Shown: positions 1 to 8,471 of the stretch, one piece after another | Layout: the number at the start of each line of letters is the position of its first letter | Position numbering within the stretch: the stretch's first letter is position 1 | NCBI GenBank assembly: GCA_903876735.1 | Contig: CAIRAW010000047.1 | Coordinates: 1-34,845 of the forward strand | DNA: 34,845 bases | Reading direction: 5' to 3' | Source of the DNA: an uncultured beta proteobacterium | GTDB lineage: Bacteria > Pseudomonadota > Gammaproteobacteria > Burkholderiales > Burkholderiaceae_C | Made by a program: the position numbers and the translations under genes | Notes under the pieces: generated by a model | Told to the model about the DNA's origin: nothing | The model's database searches: none | What the model saw: only the letters and a program-made list of their open reading frames with translations

Positions 1-1398
1 GGTGTTCTGTACCGGCAGTGTGAGGCTGCTGTTGGCGCCAACGTGGCAGCTCTCGCAGCTGAGCGTTCCCATGCCGATGTGGTTCGCTGGTGGCGCCACG
101 ATGGCAAAGCCGACTGCCGGTATGGCGTAGTTGGCTGCGTTGGTGGCGCTGTGGCACTGCGAACAGTTGGCGCTGGTCGAGGGCGCCCAGGCGTGGATGT
201 CGACGATTGCCGGCATGACCGAGAAGTCGCTATTGGTGTGGCAGTTGCTGCAGGTGGCGCTGGCCGCTGTGGGGATGTGGTTGGCCGGCTTGATGACGTT
301 CTTCGGATCAAAAGAATAGCCGGCATGACAATCGGCGCATTTGCCCGTGGCTGGATGGGAAGCCTTCGCCACATTAAAGGGGCCGGCAATGGCCTGGGGT
401 CTGGTTTGAAATCCGAGATAGCCGTTGATCGGATACTGGTCCATGCTCATCCACACAAAATTGGTTTCGTGGCATGACTCACAGGCAGCCGTCGTTCCGG
501 CATGAATAGCGACGGCTGAGGGCGCTGGCCGCATAAAACCTGTCCCGGGCCCTGTCGCCTTAATCGCCGCAGCCGGCATCAAGGCCGTAGGGGTCGAGAG
601 CGCGTGACAACTCTCGCATTTGCTGGAAGTCGGCAAATGCGAATTGGGCCCCGGCTGTGCAGAGCTTGGCATCACAACAATGCTGCTGACACCATAAAAG
701 GTGCTGCTCTTCACATTGGGACCATGGCAGGTCTCGCAGCCGCTGCTGATACCGGCGTGGCTCATCTGCCCACCCGCAAACGACACGAAGCCCCCGATCA
801 CTGAAGCCTGGTGACAACTGTCGCAGCCGAGCTTTCCGGTATTGGGCAGATGGTTGCCAGGCACGCCTTTGGCTCGAAAGTTATCGTGGCAAGTCGCGCA
901 CGGGAAGCTTGCAAACGAGGAAACCGAAGCGTGATCAAACTTAACGGCTGGAAGAAACGCACCCGTGCTGTGGCAGGCACCGCAACTCATGCTGGTTGGA
1001 ACATGGTTCGCCGGTTTGCCGCGCACATGGAAACCATCGTGGCAACTTTGGCAAGTGCCTTCCTGGACCATGATATGACTGAACACCAGCCCCGAAAAGC
1101 TGGGCGAAGTCGGTGCATGACAACTGTCACAGGCAGCGCGAACCGGTATGTGCTTGACCGATCTGGCCAAAGCGCCTCGCGGATTGTTCTGAACGTGGCA
1201 GGTAGCACACTCTCTGGGTGTTCCCTTGAAAACCTCATTCAAATGGCAAGTCTCGCAGCGCACAGTCTGGTGCGGGCCCCTGAGTTCAAAACCGGTGGCC
1301 GTGTGGTCGAATGTGACGCCCGGCTGCTGCGCATGCACAGGGCTAACGGAATAAGCCAGCAACAGCAGAATCGTCATCATGACCCAACGGCGCAGCAC
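1..1398 (-). CDS. Multiheme cytochrome c, C-terminus outside window (partial)
   Basis: A minus-strand frame stays open from about 1539 to the window edge and carries 14 CXXCH heme-attachment motifs, all in one frame. On the plus strand their left ends are 43, 151, 238, 325, 469, 604, 724, 811, 886, 970, 1039, 1117, 1195 and 1243. Many are preceded by a repeated His-x-Pro-Thr-like element, as in NHVPTSMSCGACH and NSHLPTSSKCESCH, giving a repeat of roughly 25-45 residues. The start is a choice. GTG at 1398 gives an n-region with two Arg, a hydrophobic core (MMTILLLLAYS) and a VHA|QQ signal-peptidase site. ATG at 1380 leaves no basic n-region, and GTG at 1473 is also in frame. No convincing ribosome binding site separates them. 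The protein is exported and its hemes are covalently attached in the periplasm. Similar multiheme proteins move electrons across or outside the envelope, but the specific role here is unknown. Plus-strand open frames over this region are antisense shadows. Confidence 0.9.
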   Translation of the reverse strand, partial: MLRRWVMMTILLLLAYSVSPVHAQQPGVTFDHTATGFELRGPHQTVRCETCHLNEVFKGTPRECATCHVQNNPRGALARSVKHIPVRAACDSCHAPTSPSFSGLVFSHIMVQEGTCQSCHDGFHVRGKPANHVPTSMSCGACHSTGAFLPAVKFDHASVSSFASFPCATCHDNFRAKGVPGNHLPNTGKLGCDSCHQASVIGGFVSFAGGQMSHAGISSGCETCHGPNVKSSTFYGVSSIVVMPSSAQPGPNSHLPTSSKCESCHALSTPTALMPAAAIKATGPGTGFMRPAPSAVAIHAGTTAACESCHETNFVWMSMDQYPINGYLGFQTRPQAIAGPFNVAKASHPATGKCADCHAGYSFDPKNVIKPANHIPTAASATCSNCHTNSDFSVMPAIVDIHAWAPSTSANCSQCHSATNAANYAIPAVGFAIVAPPANHIGMGTLSCESCHVGANSSLTLPVQNT

Positions 1399-1868
1399 GC
1401 GCGCAAGCGGGCCCAATCTCCTCAAACCGGAGAAACTGGCAATCAATCCAGACGTTGACACCGTTCTGTTCACAGGGCGCGAACCAAGTACATCAATCGG
1501 TTTATGTTGCGTCTTTGCAACAACTGGCAATTTCGATCTTCATGCATGCTCTTGGTAAAAATAGCCATTTCAGAGGAGTTGATTTGTCAAAAATCAATGT
1601 TTGAGCCGTAAAGTTTGCAAACTTAACAGCTTCTTAAGAATTATTAACCAGATATTGACATTTTCGCTTGCCATCAACCCTTGGATCTGTATCAAAAAGT
1701 AGATTCGTCGCATAAAAAGAACGATCTCAAGTTCTGAGTCAGAACGGCGCCCAGCGCACGATTGACAGGGCGTCAATGAAATAACCCTGAGAAGAAGCGT
1801 TTGTTTGGGTGGAGATTTGTTACCGCCCTGATGAGTCTGCGCTGCCATTCAGGCGCGCACAGCAAGAT
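1399..1868. other. Gene-free AT-rich leader with inverted repeats
   Basis: I see no credible gene here; a minus frame at 1594-1848 lacks any recognisable features. The stretch is AT-rich and lies between the membrane-protein gene and the cytochrome gene, both read leftward, so it should hold the cytochrome promoter. Three inverted repeats are visible: TGTTGC/GCAACA at 1505-1522 with a 6-base loop, TTGATTT/AAATCAA at 1579-1597 with a 5-base loop, and the perfect 14-base palindrome AAGTTTGCAAACTT at 1611-1624. They could be operators or mRNA hairpins. I could not pick a clear -35/-10 pair. Confidence 0.45.
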
Positions 1869-2342
1869 TCAACCGCTGGCGGCCTTCTGCTCGTTCAGAA
1901 GCGTATCTGCCCCTGAATTTGCTGAGCCTTGGGGTGCGAAAATTTCTGTCTCACGAAAAGTCCAATTCTGGTCATCGGGAGAAAGAAGCATTTGGCTATC
2001 CAGGTATTGCATTGAAAGAATTGAACTCTCGCCAAAGTCCTGCTCATGGCTGAAGTTGTAGAACTTGAGCCCCCCTACCACTCCCACCCAAAACAAGGCA
2101 AAGCAGCCAAATACCAGAACCGCATACCAAACCAGCAAGTCCAGCATTGACTGCTGCATGACAAGCGATGACAGCACCACAAGCCACAAGCCAAACGCAG
2201 CAAGCAGTGTCGCCGCGAGCAAACTCATTCGTTTGCTGTTTTTGCCGGTGATAGCGCCACCCCTGGCCAGCAGGAAACCTGCCAGAACCACGGCCACGGC
2301 AAAACCACAGGCCCAAAGATACGCGCTGACACTCCAATTCAT
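1869..2342 (-). CDS. Small inner-membrane protein of unknown function
   Basis: 157 residues, not recognised. Three hydrophobic segments fit membrane helices: about residues 7-26 (with a leading Trp/Ala-rich stretch), 41-63 and 67-93. They are followed by a hydrophilic C-terminal tail of about 60 residues. The start ATG at 2342 is preceded by AAGGA about seven bases upstream, which supports it as a real gene. It is read toward the cytochrome gene but separated from it by nearly 500 bases, so co-transcription is doubtful. No catalytic motif is visible. Confidence 0.65.
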   Translation of the reverse strand: MNWSVSAYLWACGFAVAVVLAGFLLARGGAITGKNSKRMSLLAATLLAAFGLWLVVLSSLVMQQSMLDLLVWYAVLVFGCFALFWVGVVGGLKFYNFSHEQDFGESSILSMQYLDSQMLLSPDDQNWTFRETEIFAPQGSANSGADTLLNEQKAASG

Positions 2343-2465
2343 ATTGATCCTTCTATGCGATGGTTGCCGACTAGGGCGCTGGACATCAAACTGGTCTGCG
2401 AAACCTCTTGCATATTCTGTGCCCTGAATTGGACGGGATCGAAAAAATGCAAAGTCAGTTGCTCA

Positions 2466-2493
2466 TAAAAACAGGCCCGAAGGCCTGTTTTTA
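2466..2493 (-). terminator. Intrinsic terminator of tRNA-Ser
   Basis: Perfect 10-bp stem AAAACAGGCC/GGCCTGTTTT (2468-2477 and 2482-2491). On the minus strand the loop reads TTCG, a very stable tetraloop, and the stem runs into a T tract. It sits 12 bases beyond the 3' end of tRNA-Ser. The A/T symmetry means it could also work in the plus direction. Confidence 0.85.
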
Positions 2494-2503
2494 CATTTTT
2501 TAC

Positions 2504-2593
2504 TGGCGGAGCAGGCGGGATTCGAACCCGCGGAGGGTTTTACCCCTCGCACGCTTTCCAGGCGTGTGACTTAAACCGCTCATCCACCGCTCC
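2504..2593 (-). tRNA. tRNA-Ser (anticodon GGA)
   Basis: The minus strand reads as a 90-base class II tRNA with a long variable arm. The acceptor stem pairs GGAGCGG with CTGCTCC (one G-U pair), followed by discriminator G and an encoded CCA at 2504-2506. The anticodon loop CTGGAAA sits in the stem CACGC/GCGTG and gives anticodon GGA, which reads serine codons UCC/UCU. The T arm GCGGGTTCGAATCCCGC is canonical. Confidence 0.95.
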
Positions 2594-2658
2594 AGCAGGC
2601 CGTAGTTTAACTGAGGCCGGTGGCAATTTGCCTCGAAGGCCGCCGATGACGCAAGAAA

Positions 2659-2680
2659 AAAGCCACCCGAGGGTGGCTTC
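2659..2680 (-). terminator. Intrinsic terminator downstream of livK-like gene
   Basis: Inverted repeat AGCCACCC (2661-2668) and GGGTGGCT (2671-2678). With a CGAG loop it forms a 7-bp stem, and on the minus strand it is followed by six T residues. It lies 22 bases past the stop codon of the binding-protein gene and before tRNA-Ser, so it should separate the two transcripts. Confidence 0.8.
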
Positions 2681-2701
2681 TTCACATTGCAAAGAACCTG
2701 A

Positions 2702-3835
2702 TCAGTTCAAAGCAGTCTTCTTGCCACCCTTGTAGCTTGACAGGGTCATCGACGGATTTTTCATTTCGCCGTTGGCTTCAAAGCCGATATTCGCCGTAAC
2801 GCCCTTGAAGTTGGTTTCAGCCATCTTGGGGATGTACACCTTCGGGTCGGTCGAATTGGCGCGCTTCATGGCGTCAACCAGAACGAAAGTTGCATCGTAG
2901 GTGAATGGGCTGTAGATCTGGAACTGGCCAGGGTACTTCGCGTCATAGCGCGCCTTCCAGGCGGTGCCGCCAGGCATCTTGGCAATCGATGCGCCGCCTT
3001 CAGCACAAACAACACCTTCCAGGCTCTTGGCGCCCGAAGCGATCTTGATGATTTCTGTCGTGCAGATGCCGTCGCCGCCGAAGAACTTCACATTGGACAG
3101 ATTCAACTGGTCCATCTGGCGCAGCATGGCACCGGCTTGCGCGTCCATGCCACCGTAGAAGATACCATCAGGACTCTTGGATTTGATGGCGGTCAAAATG
3201 GCCATGAAATCCGTTGCCTTGTCGGTCGTGTACTGCTCGTCCACGATCTGGATGCCCTTGGACAGGGCCGTCTTCTTGAACACTTCTGCCACGCCTTGGC
3301 CGTAAGCAGTACGGTCGTCGATCACGGCAATCTTCTTGAGCTTCAGGGTGTCAGCGGCATACTGTGCCAGACCGGCGCCGAGGGCGTTGTCATTGGCAAT
3401 GATGCGGTAGGTGGTCTTGTAGCCGGGCTTGGTCAGATTGGGGTTGGTAGCAGCGCCGGTCACGTGCGGGATGCCGCAGTCGTTGTAAATCTTGGAAGCG
3501 GGAATCGTGGTGCCGGAATTCAGGTGGCCAACGATACCGGCAACTTTGGCGTCGCACAGTTTCTGTGCCACAGCCGTGCCCTGTTTCGGGTCAGCCGCAT
3601 CATCTTCAGCCATCAACTCAAACTTGATCTTCTTGCCGCCGATAACAATGTTTTGCCCGTTCAGGTCGTCAACAGCCATCTGCGAACCATTGGCATTGTC
3701 CTTGCCGTAGTGGGCCTGGCCACCCGACATCGGTGCAACGTGACCGATCTTGACCACTTGCACGTCCTGCGCCAAAGCCATGCCAGCGACGGCGGCAATA
3801 GCTGCTGCCACGGTAATTTTCAATTTCATTTGCAT
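2702..3835 (-). CDS. livK: Branched-chain amino-acid ABC transporter periplasmic binding protein
   Basis: 377 residues with start ATG at 3835, chosen because GGAG lies six bases upstream; an in-frame GTG at 3883 would only lengthen the protein before its signal peptide. The N-terminus is a Sec signal peptide ending in GMALA|QD. The mature protein has the type I periplasmic binding fold (Peripla_BP_6, LivJ/LivK), with the early VKIGHVAPMSGGQAHYGKDN element and a middle QGVAEVFKK..KGIQIVDEQ region. The family captures Leu, Ile, Val or other amino acids and delivers them to a LivHMGF permease. No permease or ATPase genes are next to it, and terminators on its 3' side suggest a single-gene transcript. 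The true substrate cannot be read from sequence. Confidence 0.88.
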   Translation of the reverse strand: MQMKLKITVAAAIAAVAGMALAQDVQVVKIGHVAPMSGGQAHYGKDNANGSQMAVDDLNGQNIVIGGKKIKFELMAEDDAADPKQGTAVAQKLCDAKVAGIVGHLNSGTTIPASKIYNDCGIPHVTGAATNPNLTKPGYKTTYRIIANDNALGAGLAQYAADTLKLKKIAVIDDRTAYGQGVAEVFKKTALSKGIQIVDEQYTTDKATDFMAILTAIKSKSPDGIFYGGMDAQAGAMLRQMDQLNLSNVKFFGGDGICTTEIIKIASGAKSLEGVVCAEGGASIAKMPGGTAWKARYDAKYPGQFQIYSPFTYDATFVLVDAMKRANSTDPKVYIPKMAETNFKGVTANIGFEANGEMKNPSMTLSSYKGGKKTALN

Positions 3836-3863
3836 AGACAACTCCAAGATTAAATAAAAATTG

Positions 3864-3879
3864 GGAATTAAATAATTCC
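3864..3879. promoter_or_regulatory. 16-base inverted repeat upstream of livK-like gene
   Basis: GGAATTA and TAATTCC flank a 2-base centre, 28 bases upstream of the chosen start. It lies in an AT-rich leader. On the minus strand it overlaps a possible -10 (AATTAT), placed 17 bases after a weak TTGCGT -35. This is the geometry of a repressor or activator site, but no cognate regulator is identified. Confidence 0.4.
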
Positions 3880-3951
3880 ACACCCAGCACGATAACGCAA
3901 TTTTTGAGCCATCAGCATAGGGTAGACACCAATTTGAACAGCCGGCTCAAC

Positions 3952-4236
3952 TTATTTCATCTCATTTTGATTTTCCTGAGCGCTCATGGCTTGCGCCACG
4001 GACTGCCTGACCAGGGGTTCCATCTCAGCGCCAAGCGACAGGCGCAGGTTCTGCAATTGCTCCTGAACAAGCAGTTCTGTCACTTCCCGCAATCGAAGCT
4101 CAAGCCTTGCATCGATCTGCTTCAGAACAAGCTGTACCAGTTGCTCCACATCGGGCGCGACGCTGACGCTGGCGGTCTCGACCACCTGGGTCAGAGTTGG
4201 CACGAAACGCGGTGGATTTCGACGCAATGAACTCAT
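3952..4236 (-). CDS. Hypothetical 94-residue helical protein after holC
   Basis: Not recognised as a named family. The ATG at 4234-4236 overlaps the holC stop codon (TGATG), so translation is probably coupled. The sequence is charged and Leu/Gln/Glu-rich from about residue 28 to the end, with no glycines breaking the helix until about residue 72. It looks amphipathic or coiled-coil. There is no signal peptide or membrane segment. Coupling to the DNA polymerase III chi gene is the only functional hint. Confidence 0.7.
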   Translation of the reverse strand: MSSLRRNPPRFVPTLTQVVETASVSVAPDVEQLVQLVLKQIDARLELRLREVTELLVQEQLQNLRLSLGAEMEPLVRQSVAQAMSAQENQNEMK

Positions 4237-4670
4237 CAGGGCGAGGTTTTCAAGGTCAGGTCATGACGCGTGATCGCATGCCCCCGCTCTGTGTAGTGCT
4301 TCCAGCGGCCGCGCGCGAGGCTCCGGTCTTCATCGTCCAGACCGACCACTTCAATCACGCGCTCGAAACGCTCAAACCCTTCAGGCACATGCTGCCCCAG
4401 GTTGATCAGCACCTGCTGATGCGGCACCGACTGAATCGAATTTGCGAAAATCACAGGTGAGGCCGCGACCATTTGGGCATCGCTGTCCAACAGGCAGTGC
4501 GGAACAAAGTCGGCCGGCGAAAAAGTCCATAGCAGTTTGTCCAGATGCGCCAGCGTGTCCGGCAAGCCGGTCACCACGATCCGCGCATTGCCGCCCACCG
4601 CCTTGCGCAACAACCGACAGCAATACGCCATGCGGTCGGGTGCGTTGAAGTGAAATGCGACATCCGTCAC
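4236..4670 (-). CDS. holC: DNA polymerase III chi subunit
   Basis: 144 residues starting at GTG (4670) with AAGGA six bases upstream; the opening TDVAFHFNAPDR followed by AYCCRLLRKA is typical of betaproteobacterial HolC. Chi belongs to the clamp-loader complex of the replicative polymerase and links it to single-stranded DNA-binding protein. Visible family features are the early Phe-x-Phe strand, the LDKLLWTFSPADFVPH segment and the C-terminal GRWKHYTERGH region. The gene lies 16 bases after pepA on the same strand, a pairing common in proteobacteria, and it overlaps the following small gene. Confidence 0.93.
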   Translation of the reverse strand: MTDVAFHFNAPDRMAYCCRLLRKAVGGNARIVVTGLPDTLAHLDKLLWTFSPADFVPHCLLDSDAQMVAASPVIFANSIQSVPHQQVLINLGQHVPEGFERFERVIEVVGLDDEDRSLARGRWKHYTERGHAITRHDLTLKTSP

Positions 4671-4686
4671 GGCTGTTCCTTGCGCA

Positions 4687-6126
4687 CTATCGGGCTGCCG
4701 TCAACAGGTAGTCCAGCAGCAGTGCCACTGGGCGTCCGGTAGCGCCTTTGGCAGCGCCGCTTTTCCAGGCGGTACCGGCGATGTCCAGATGCGCCCAGGG
4801 GAATTTGGCCGTGAACCGCTGCAGGAACTTGGCCGCCGTGATGGCGCCACCGTGGCGACCGGCAACATTGGCAACATCGGCAAAGTTGCTTTTGAGCCCT
4901 TCAGCGTAATCGTCGTCCAGCGGCAGACGCCAGCACAGGTCGGTCGAGGCCTCGCCCGCCAAGACTAGCGCGGCGGCCAGTTCATCATTGCTGGAGAAAA
5001 GGCCACTGCGTACACCACCCAGGGCAATCATGCAGGCGCCAGTCAGTGTGGCGATGTCCACCACGGCACGCGGCTTGAAGCGTTCGGCATAAGTCAGGGC
5101 ATCGCATAACACCAGACGCCCTTCAGCATCCGTGTTGAGGATCTCGATGGTCTGGCCGCTCATGCTGGTGACGACATCGCCCGGCTTGATCGCCCGGCCG
5201 CCCGACAGATTCTCGCAAGCGGGGATCAGGCCGACCACGTTGATGGCAGGCTGCAGGTCCGCCAGAGCGCGGAACACACCGAGCACACTGGCGGCGCCGG
5301 ACATGTCAAACTTCATCTCGTCCATTTCGGGCGCCGGCTTCAGTGAAATGCCGCCGCTGTCGAAGGTGATGCCCTTGCCAACCAGCACCGTGGGGGCCGC
5401 GGTCTTGGCCGCGCCGCTGTAACGCAACACAATAAAGCGCAAAGGTTCGTCGGTACCCTGCGCTACCGCCATGAAGGATCCCATCGCCAGCTTCGCCACC
5501 TCTTTCGGACCAAGCACTTCGCACTGGATCTTCGGGAACTTGGCCAAGGCCTTGGCTGCGCCCGCCAACAAAGTCGGCGTCGCATGGTTGGCTGGTCGAT
5601 TCGCCCACTCCTTGGCGAACTCGATACCCGTCACGGCCGCAACGGCCCGGGTGAAGACAGGCTTGAGCGTGGAAGCCCCCGGCAACGCCACCACGACGCG
5701 CTGGATCAACCTGGGCTCGGGTTTCGACTTGGTACTGGTATAGACATAGCTGGCCTCGGCGACCGCCATGATGACGCTGCGCAGCGCGCGCTCATCAGGC
5801 AAGTTTGAAAAACAGACAGCCAGTTTTTTCAACTGACTGCCCTTGACTGCCGCCATGGCCGCCGCAACACCTTGTCGCATTTCCTTGACCGACCCATCAC
5901 CAACGCTGGCCAGCACGACCCGGGCGGCGCTGATACCGACCGGACGATACAACTGCAGCAACTTGCCCGCCTTGGTCTCCAGGTCGCCGAGCTTCCAGGC
6001 TTGTGCAACCAGGCCCGACAAGACATCTTTTCCAGGCTTGAACGAAGCATGCAAGAGCACGATCAGGGCATCACACTTCTCGGCACCGGCACCGGCCAGG
6101 TCAAATGTCTTGAGTTCAAAGTTCAT
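4687..6126 (-). CDS. pepA: Leucyl aminopeptidase (M17 family)
   Basis: 479 residues, the usual length for cytosolic M17 aminopeptidases, which remove N-terminal residues (Leu preferred) using two divalent metals in a hexamer. The metal and catalytic signature is complete: GKGITFDSGG with Lys251 and Asp256, MKFDMSGA with Asp274, and NTDAEGRL at 331-338 with Asp333, Glu335 and Arg337. The N-terminal domain (about 1-160) is the less conserved macro-like domain. In E. coli, PepA also binds DNA (carAB control, Xer recombination), which cannot be judged here. It is divergent from lptF across about 125 bases and is followed by holC. Confidence 0.96.
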   Translation of the reverse strand: MNFELKTFDLAGAGAEKCDALIVLLHASFKPGKDVLSGLVAQAWKLGDLETKAGKLLQLYRPVGISAARVVLASVGDGSVKEMRQGVAAAMAAVKGSQLKKLAVCFSNLPDERALRSVIMAVAEASYVYTSTKSKPEPRLIQRVVVALPGASTLKPVFTRAVAAVTGIEFAKEWANRPANHATPTLLAGAAKALAKFPKIQCEVLGPKEVAKLAMGSFMAVAQGTDEPLRFIVLRYSGAAKTAAPTVLVGKGITFDSGGISLKPAPEMDEMKFDMSGAASVLGVFRALADLQPAINVVGLIPACENLSGGRAIKPGDVVTSMSGQTIEILNTDAEGRLVLCDALTYAERFKPRAVVDIATLTGACMIALGGVRSGLFSSNDELAAALVLAGEASTDLCWRLPLDDDYAEGLKSNFADVANVAGRHGGAITAAKFLQRFTAKFPWAHLDIAGTAWKSGAAKGATGRPVALLLDYLLTAAR

Positions 6127-6252
6127 AATTCATCTTTTTAGTCAGTTGAGGATAATGCGGACCCAGCCAAAGCGCATTTGCGCCTGCTTCCGCAAATTTT
6201 AATCAGTAGACGACAGGGCTCGCGCAGCAGCGGTCTGTCCCGCAAGACGCCA

Positions 6253-7368
6253 ATGCTATTCCATTCTTCGCTCCGACAGGAACTTGCACGCAGTTTTGGC
6301 GCCACGCTGGTGGTGCTGGCAACCGTGGTCATGACCATGACGCTGATCCGCACGCTCGGTCAGGCTTCGCGCGGCAGTTTCAACCCGTCGGACGTCACCC
6401 TGGTCATGGGCTACACCGTGCTGGCCTACATGCCAACCATCCTGACCATGAGCCTGTTCATTTCCATTTTTGCCACCTTGTCACGCATGTACCGTGACAG
6501 TGAGATGGTGATCTGGTTCACCAGCGGACGCGGACTGTCTTCTTTTCTGAAGCCGCTGTTCCAGTTTGCCTGGCCGGTGCTGCTGGTGGTCATGGCGCTG
6601 GCGCTGCTGGTGCTGCCATGGTCCAACCAGCGGATCGAAATCCTGAAGGAACAGTACGAGAAACGGGGCGACATCGAGCGCGTCCAACCCGGTCAGTTCC
6701 AGGAATCGGCCGGCGGCAAACGGGTGTTCTTCGTCGAGAAGGATGCCAGCGGCAAGCTCTCCGGCTCCAACGTCTTCATTGCCACCTCCGAAAACGGCAA
6801 GGAAACCATCACCTCGGCGCGCAGCGGACGCATCCAGCGCGAGGGACAGGACCGGTTCCTGCTGCTCAGCAACGGCCAGCGCCTGGAGAACCCCATCGGC
6901 AAAGGCGAGCTCAAGATCAGCGAGTTCGAGGAATACCGGATCAAGGTCGGCCAGGACATGCTTCCCATCACCGACGAGTTCGCGCCTGTCAACACGCTGC
7001 CCACTCTTGATCTGTTCAAGAAGCTCACCCTGCCCAACCTGGCAGAGCTTTCCTGGCGCTTCGGGCTGATTCTGGCCGCATTCAACTTTGTCATCCTTGG
7101 CATTCCGGTTTCGAGCGTGAATCCGCGTATCGGGCGCAGTTTCAACCTGGTCTTTTCCCTCTTCGCCTTCATCCTGTACAACAACCTGCTGAACCTGGGC
7201 CAGAACTGGATTGCCACCGGCCAGTTCAGCTTCGGTGGCTTCATGCTGAGCCTGCATGGCGGTGCGCTGGCACTGGGTCTGTGCTGGCTGGCCAAGTCCC
7301 ACAACAACTGGACGCTGCACTCATTGGCCAAGCTGCGCCCCTCCCTGCCACGAAAGACGTCGCCTTGA
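6253..7368 (+). CDS. lptF: LPS export permease LptF
   Basis: 371 residues from ATG 6253; a TTG at 6178 is in frame but would add a non-conserved leader. LptF and LptG form the inner-membrane part of the LptB2FG ABC transporter that extracts lipopolysaccharide and feeds it to the Lpt bridge. The architecture matches the YjgP/YjgQ family: a membrane helix after LARSFGATLVVLATVVMTMTL, helices at about residues 60-80 and 100-125, a periplasmic beta-jellyroll at about 130-265, then three C-terminal helices. The stop codon overlaps the lptG start. No strong ribosome binding site precedes ATG 6253. Confidence 0.93.
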   Translation: MLFHSSLRQELARSFGATLVVLATVVMTMTLIRTLGQASRGSFNPSDVTLVMGYTVLAYMPTILTMSLFISIFATLSRMYRDSEMVIWFTSGRGLSSFLKPLFQFAWPVLLVVMALALLVLPWSNQRIEILKEQYEKRGDIERVQPGQFQESAGGKRVFFVEKDASGKLSGSNVFIATSENGKETITSARSGRIQREGQDRFLLLSNGQRLENPIGKGELKISEFEEYRIKVGQDMLPITDEFAPVNTLPTLDLFKKLTLPNLAELSWRFGLILAAFNFVILGIPVSSVNPRIGRSFNLVFSLFAFILYNNLLNLGQNWIATGQFSFGGFMLSLHGGALALGLCWLAKSHNNWTLHSLAKLRPSLPRKTSP

Positions 7369-8471
7369 AAACCATTCGACGCCTGATCTACGGTGAGGTC
7401 CTCTCATCTGTCGGCTTTGTGACGCTGTGCTTTCTCTCGCTATTTTTCTTTTTTGACTTTGTCGAAGAAATCCAGTCGATCGGCCGTGCCGGCGCCGGTC
7501 AATACAAGCTCATCCATGCCTTGAGCTTCGTGGCGCTGATGATTCCGAGTCACCTCTATGAGTTGCTGCCGATTGCCGTCCTGATCGGCACCATCTTCGT
7601 CATGGCGCGTTTTGCCCAGACATCGCAGTACACCATCCTGCGAACCAGCGGGCTGGGGCCGGGGCGCGCGCTCAAAGCCCTGCTGTGGCTGGGCGCCGCC
7701 TTTGTGCTGTTGACCTTTGCCATGGGCGATTACGTTTCGCCAGCGGCAGACCGCAGCGCCCAGTTGCTCAAGGCGCGCTACCAGGGTTTGATCACCGTCG
7801 GTCATACCGGCGCCTGGCTCAAGGAGAAGCAACGCCATTCCCAGTACGCCGTCAACATCAATGCGCTGGAGTCGGATGGCAGCATGCGGGGCGTACGCAT
7901 CTTCGAGTTCGACAGCCAGGGTTTCCTGATCTCCATGATGCAAGCCGAAGCTGCACTGCACGGCACCGATGACGCATGGAACCTGAAACGGATGGTGCGC
8001 ACCGAATTCCCGCCGCGCAACGCGGACACCCAGCACATTGAACGCACCCAGATGGAAGACTTCCGCTGGCCCAACGAGATCAGCGCTGAAATGGTCTCGG
8101 CCGCTCTGCTCAAGCCCGAGCGCATGAGCACCTATGACCTGTTTCAATACATCCGCCATCTCGACGCCAACCGGCAAAGCGCACAACGCTACGAAATTGA
8201 ATTCTGGAAGAAGGTGTTTTACCCCTTGAGTTGCCTGGTCATGGTGGTGCTGGCCCTGCCTTTTGCCTACCTGCATTTCCGCTCCGGTGGCATTGCGGCC
8301 TATGTCTTCGGTGGGGTCATGGCCGGTATCAGTTTCTTCCTGCTCAACAACGTCTTCGGCTATATCGGAGAGATGCAGAACTGGCAGCCCTGGCTGACAG
8401 CTGCGCTGCCCGGACTGATCTATTCAGTGCTGTCTCTGACCGCATTTGGCTGGCTGGTGCTGCGACGATGA
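7365..8471 (+). CDS. lptG: LPS export permease LptG
   Basis: 368 residues. The start is inferred to be TTG at 7365, giving MKTIRRLIYGEV and overlapping the lptF stop (TTGA), which indicates translational coupling. An earlier in-frame start at 7281 would lie inside lptF. It has the same layout as LptF: an N-terminal helix (SSVGFVTLCFLSLFFFFDF), two further helices, a central periplasmic domain, and C-terminal helices including FYPLSCLVMVVLALPFAYLH. It is the partner subunit in the LptB2FG exporter. The last bases overlap the next gene's start (ATGA). Confidence 0.93.
   Translation: MKTIRRLIYGEVLSSVGFVTLCFLSLFFFFDFVEEIQSIGRAGAGQYKLIHALSFVALMIPSHLYELLPIAVLIGTIFVMARFAQTSQYTILRTSGLGPGRALKALLWLGAAFVLLTFAMGDYVSPAADRSAQLLKARYQGLITVGHTGAWLKEKQRHSQYAVNINALESDGSMRGVRIFEFDSQGFLISMMQAEAALHGTDDAWNLKRMVRTEFPPRNADTQHIERTQMEDFRWPNEISAEMVSAALLKPERMSTYDLFQYIRHLDANRQSAQRYEIEFWKKVFYPLSCLVMVVLALPFAYLHFRSGGIAAYVFGGVMAGISFFLLNNVFGYIGEMQNWQPWLTAALPGLIYSVLSLTAFGWLVLRR

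Noticed and set aside
43..1458. Plus-strand open frames of 144 and 215 residues
   Set aside because: They lie antisense to the cytochrome frame; all 14 CXXCH motifs and the signal peptide are on the minus strand.
1594..1848. 84-residue minus-strand frame upstream of the cytochrome gene
   Set aside because: No ribosome binding site, no domain and AT-rich leader composition; treated as non-coding.
6481..8276. Minus-strand frames of 279 and 278 residues
   Set aside because: Antisense to lptF and lptG, which have convincing membrane and periplasmic domain patterns.
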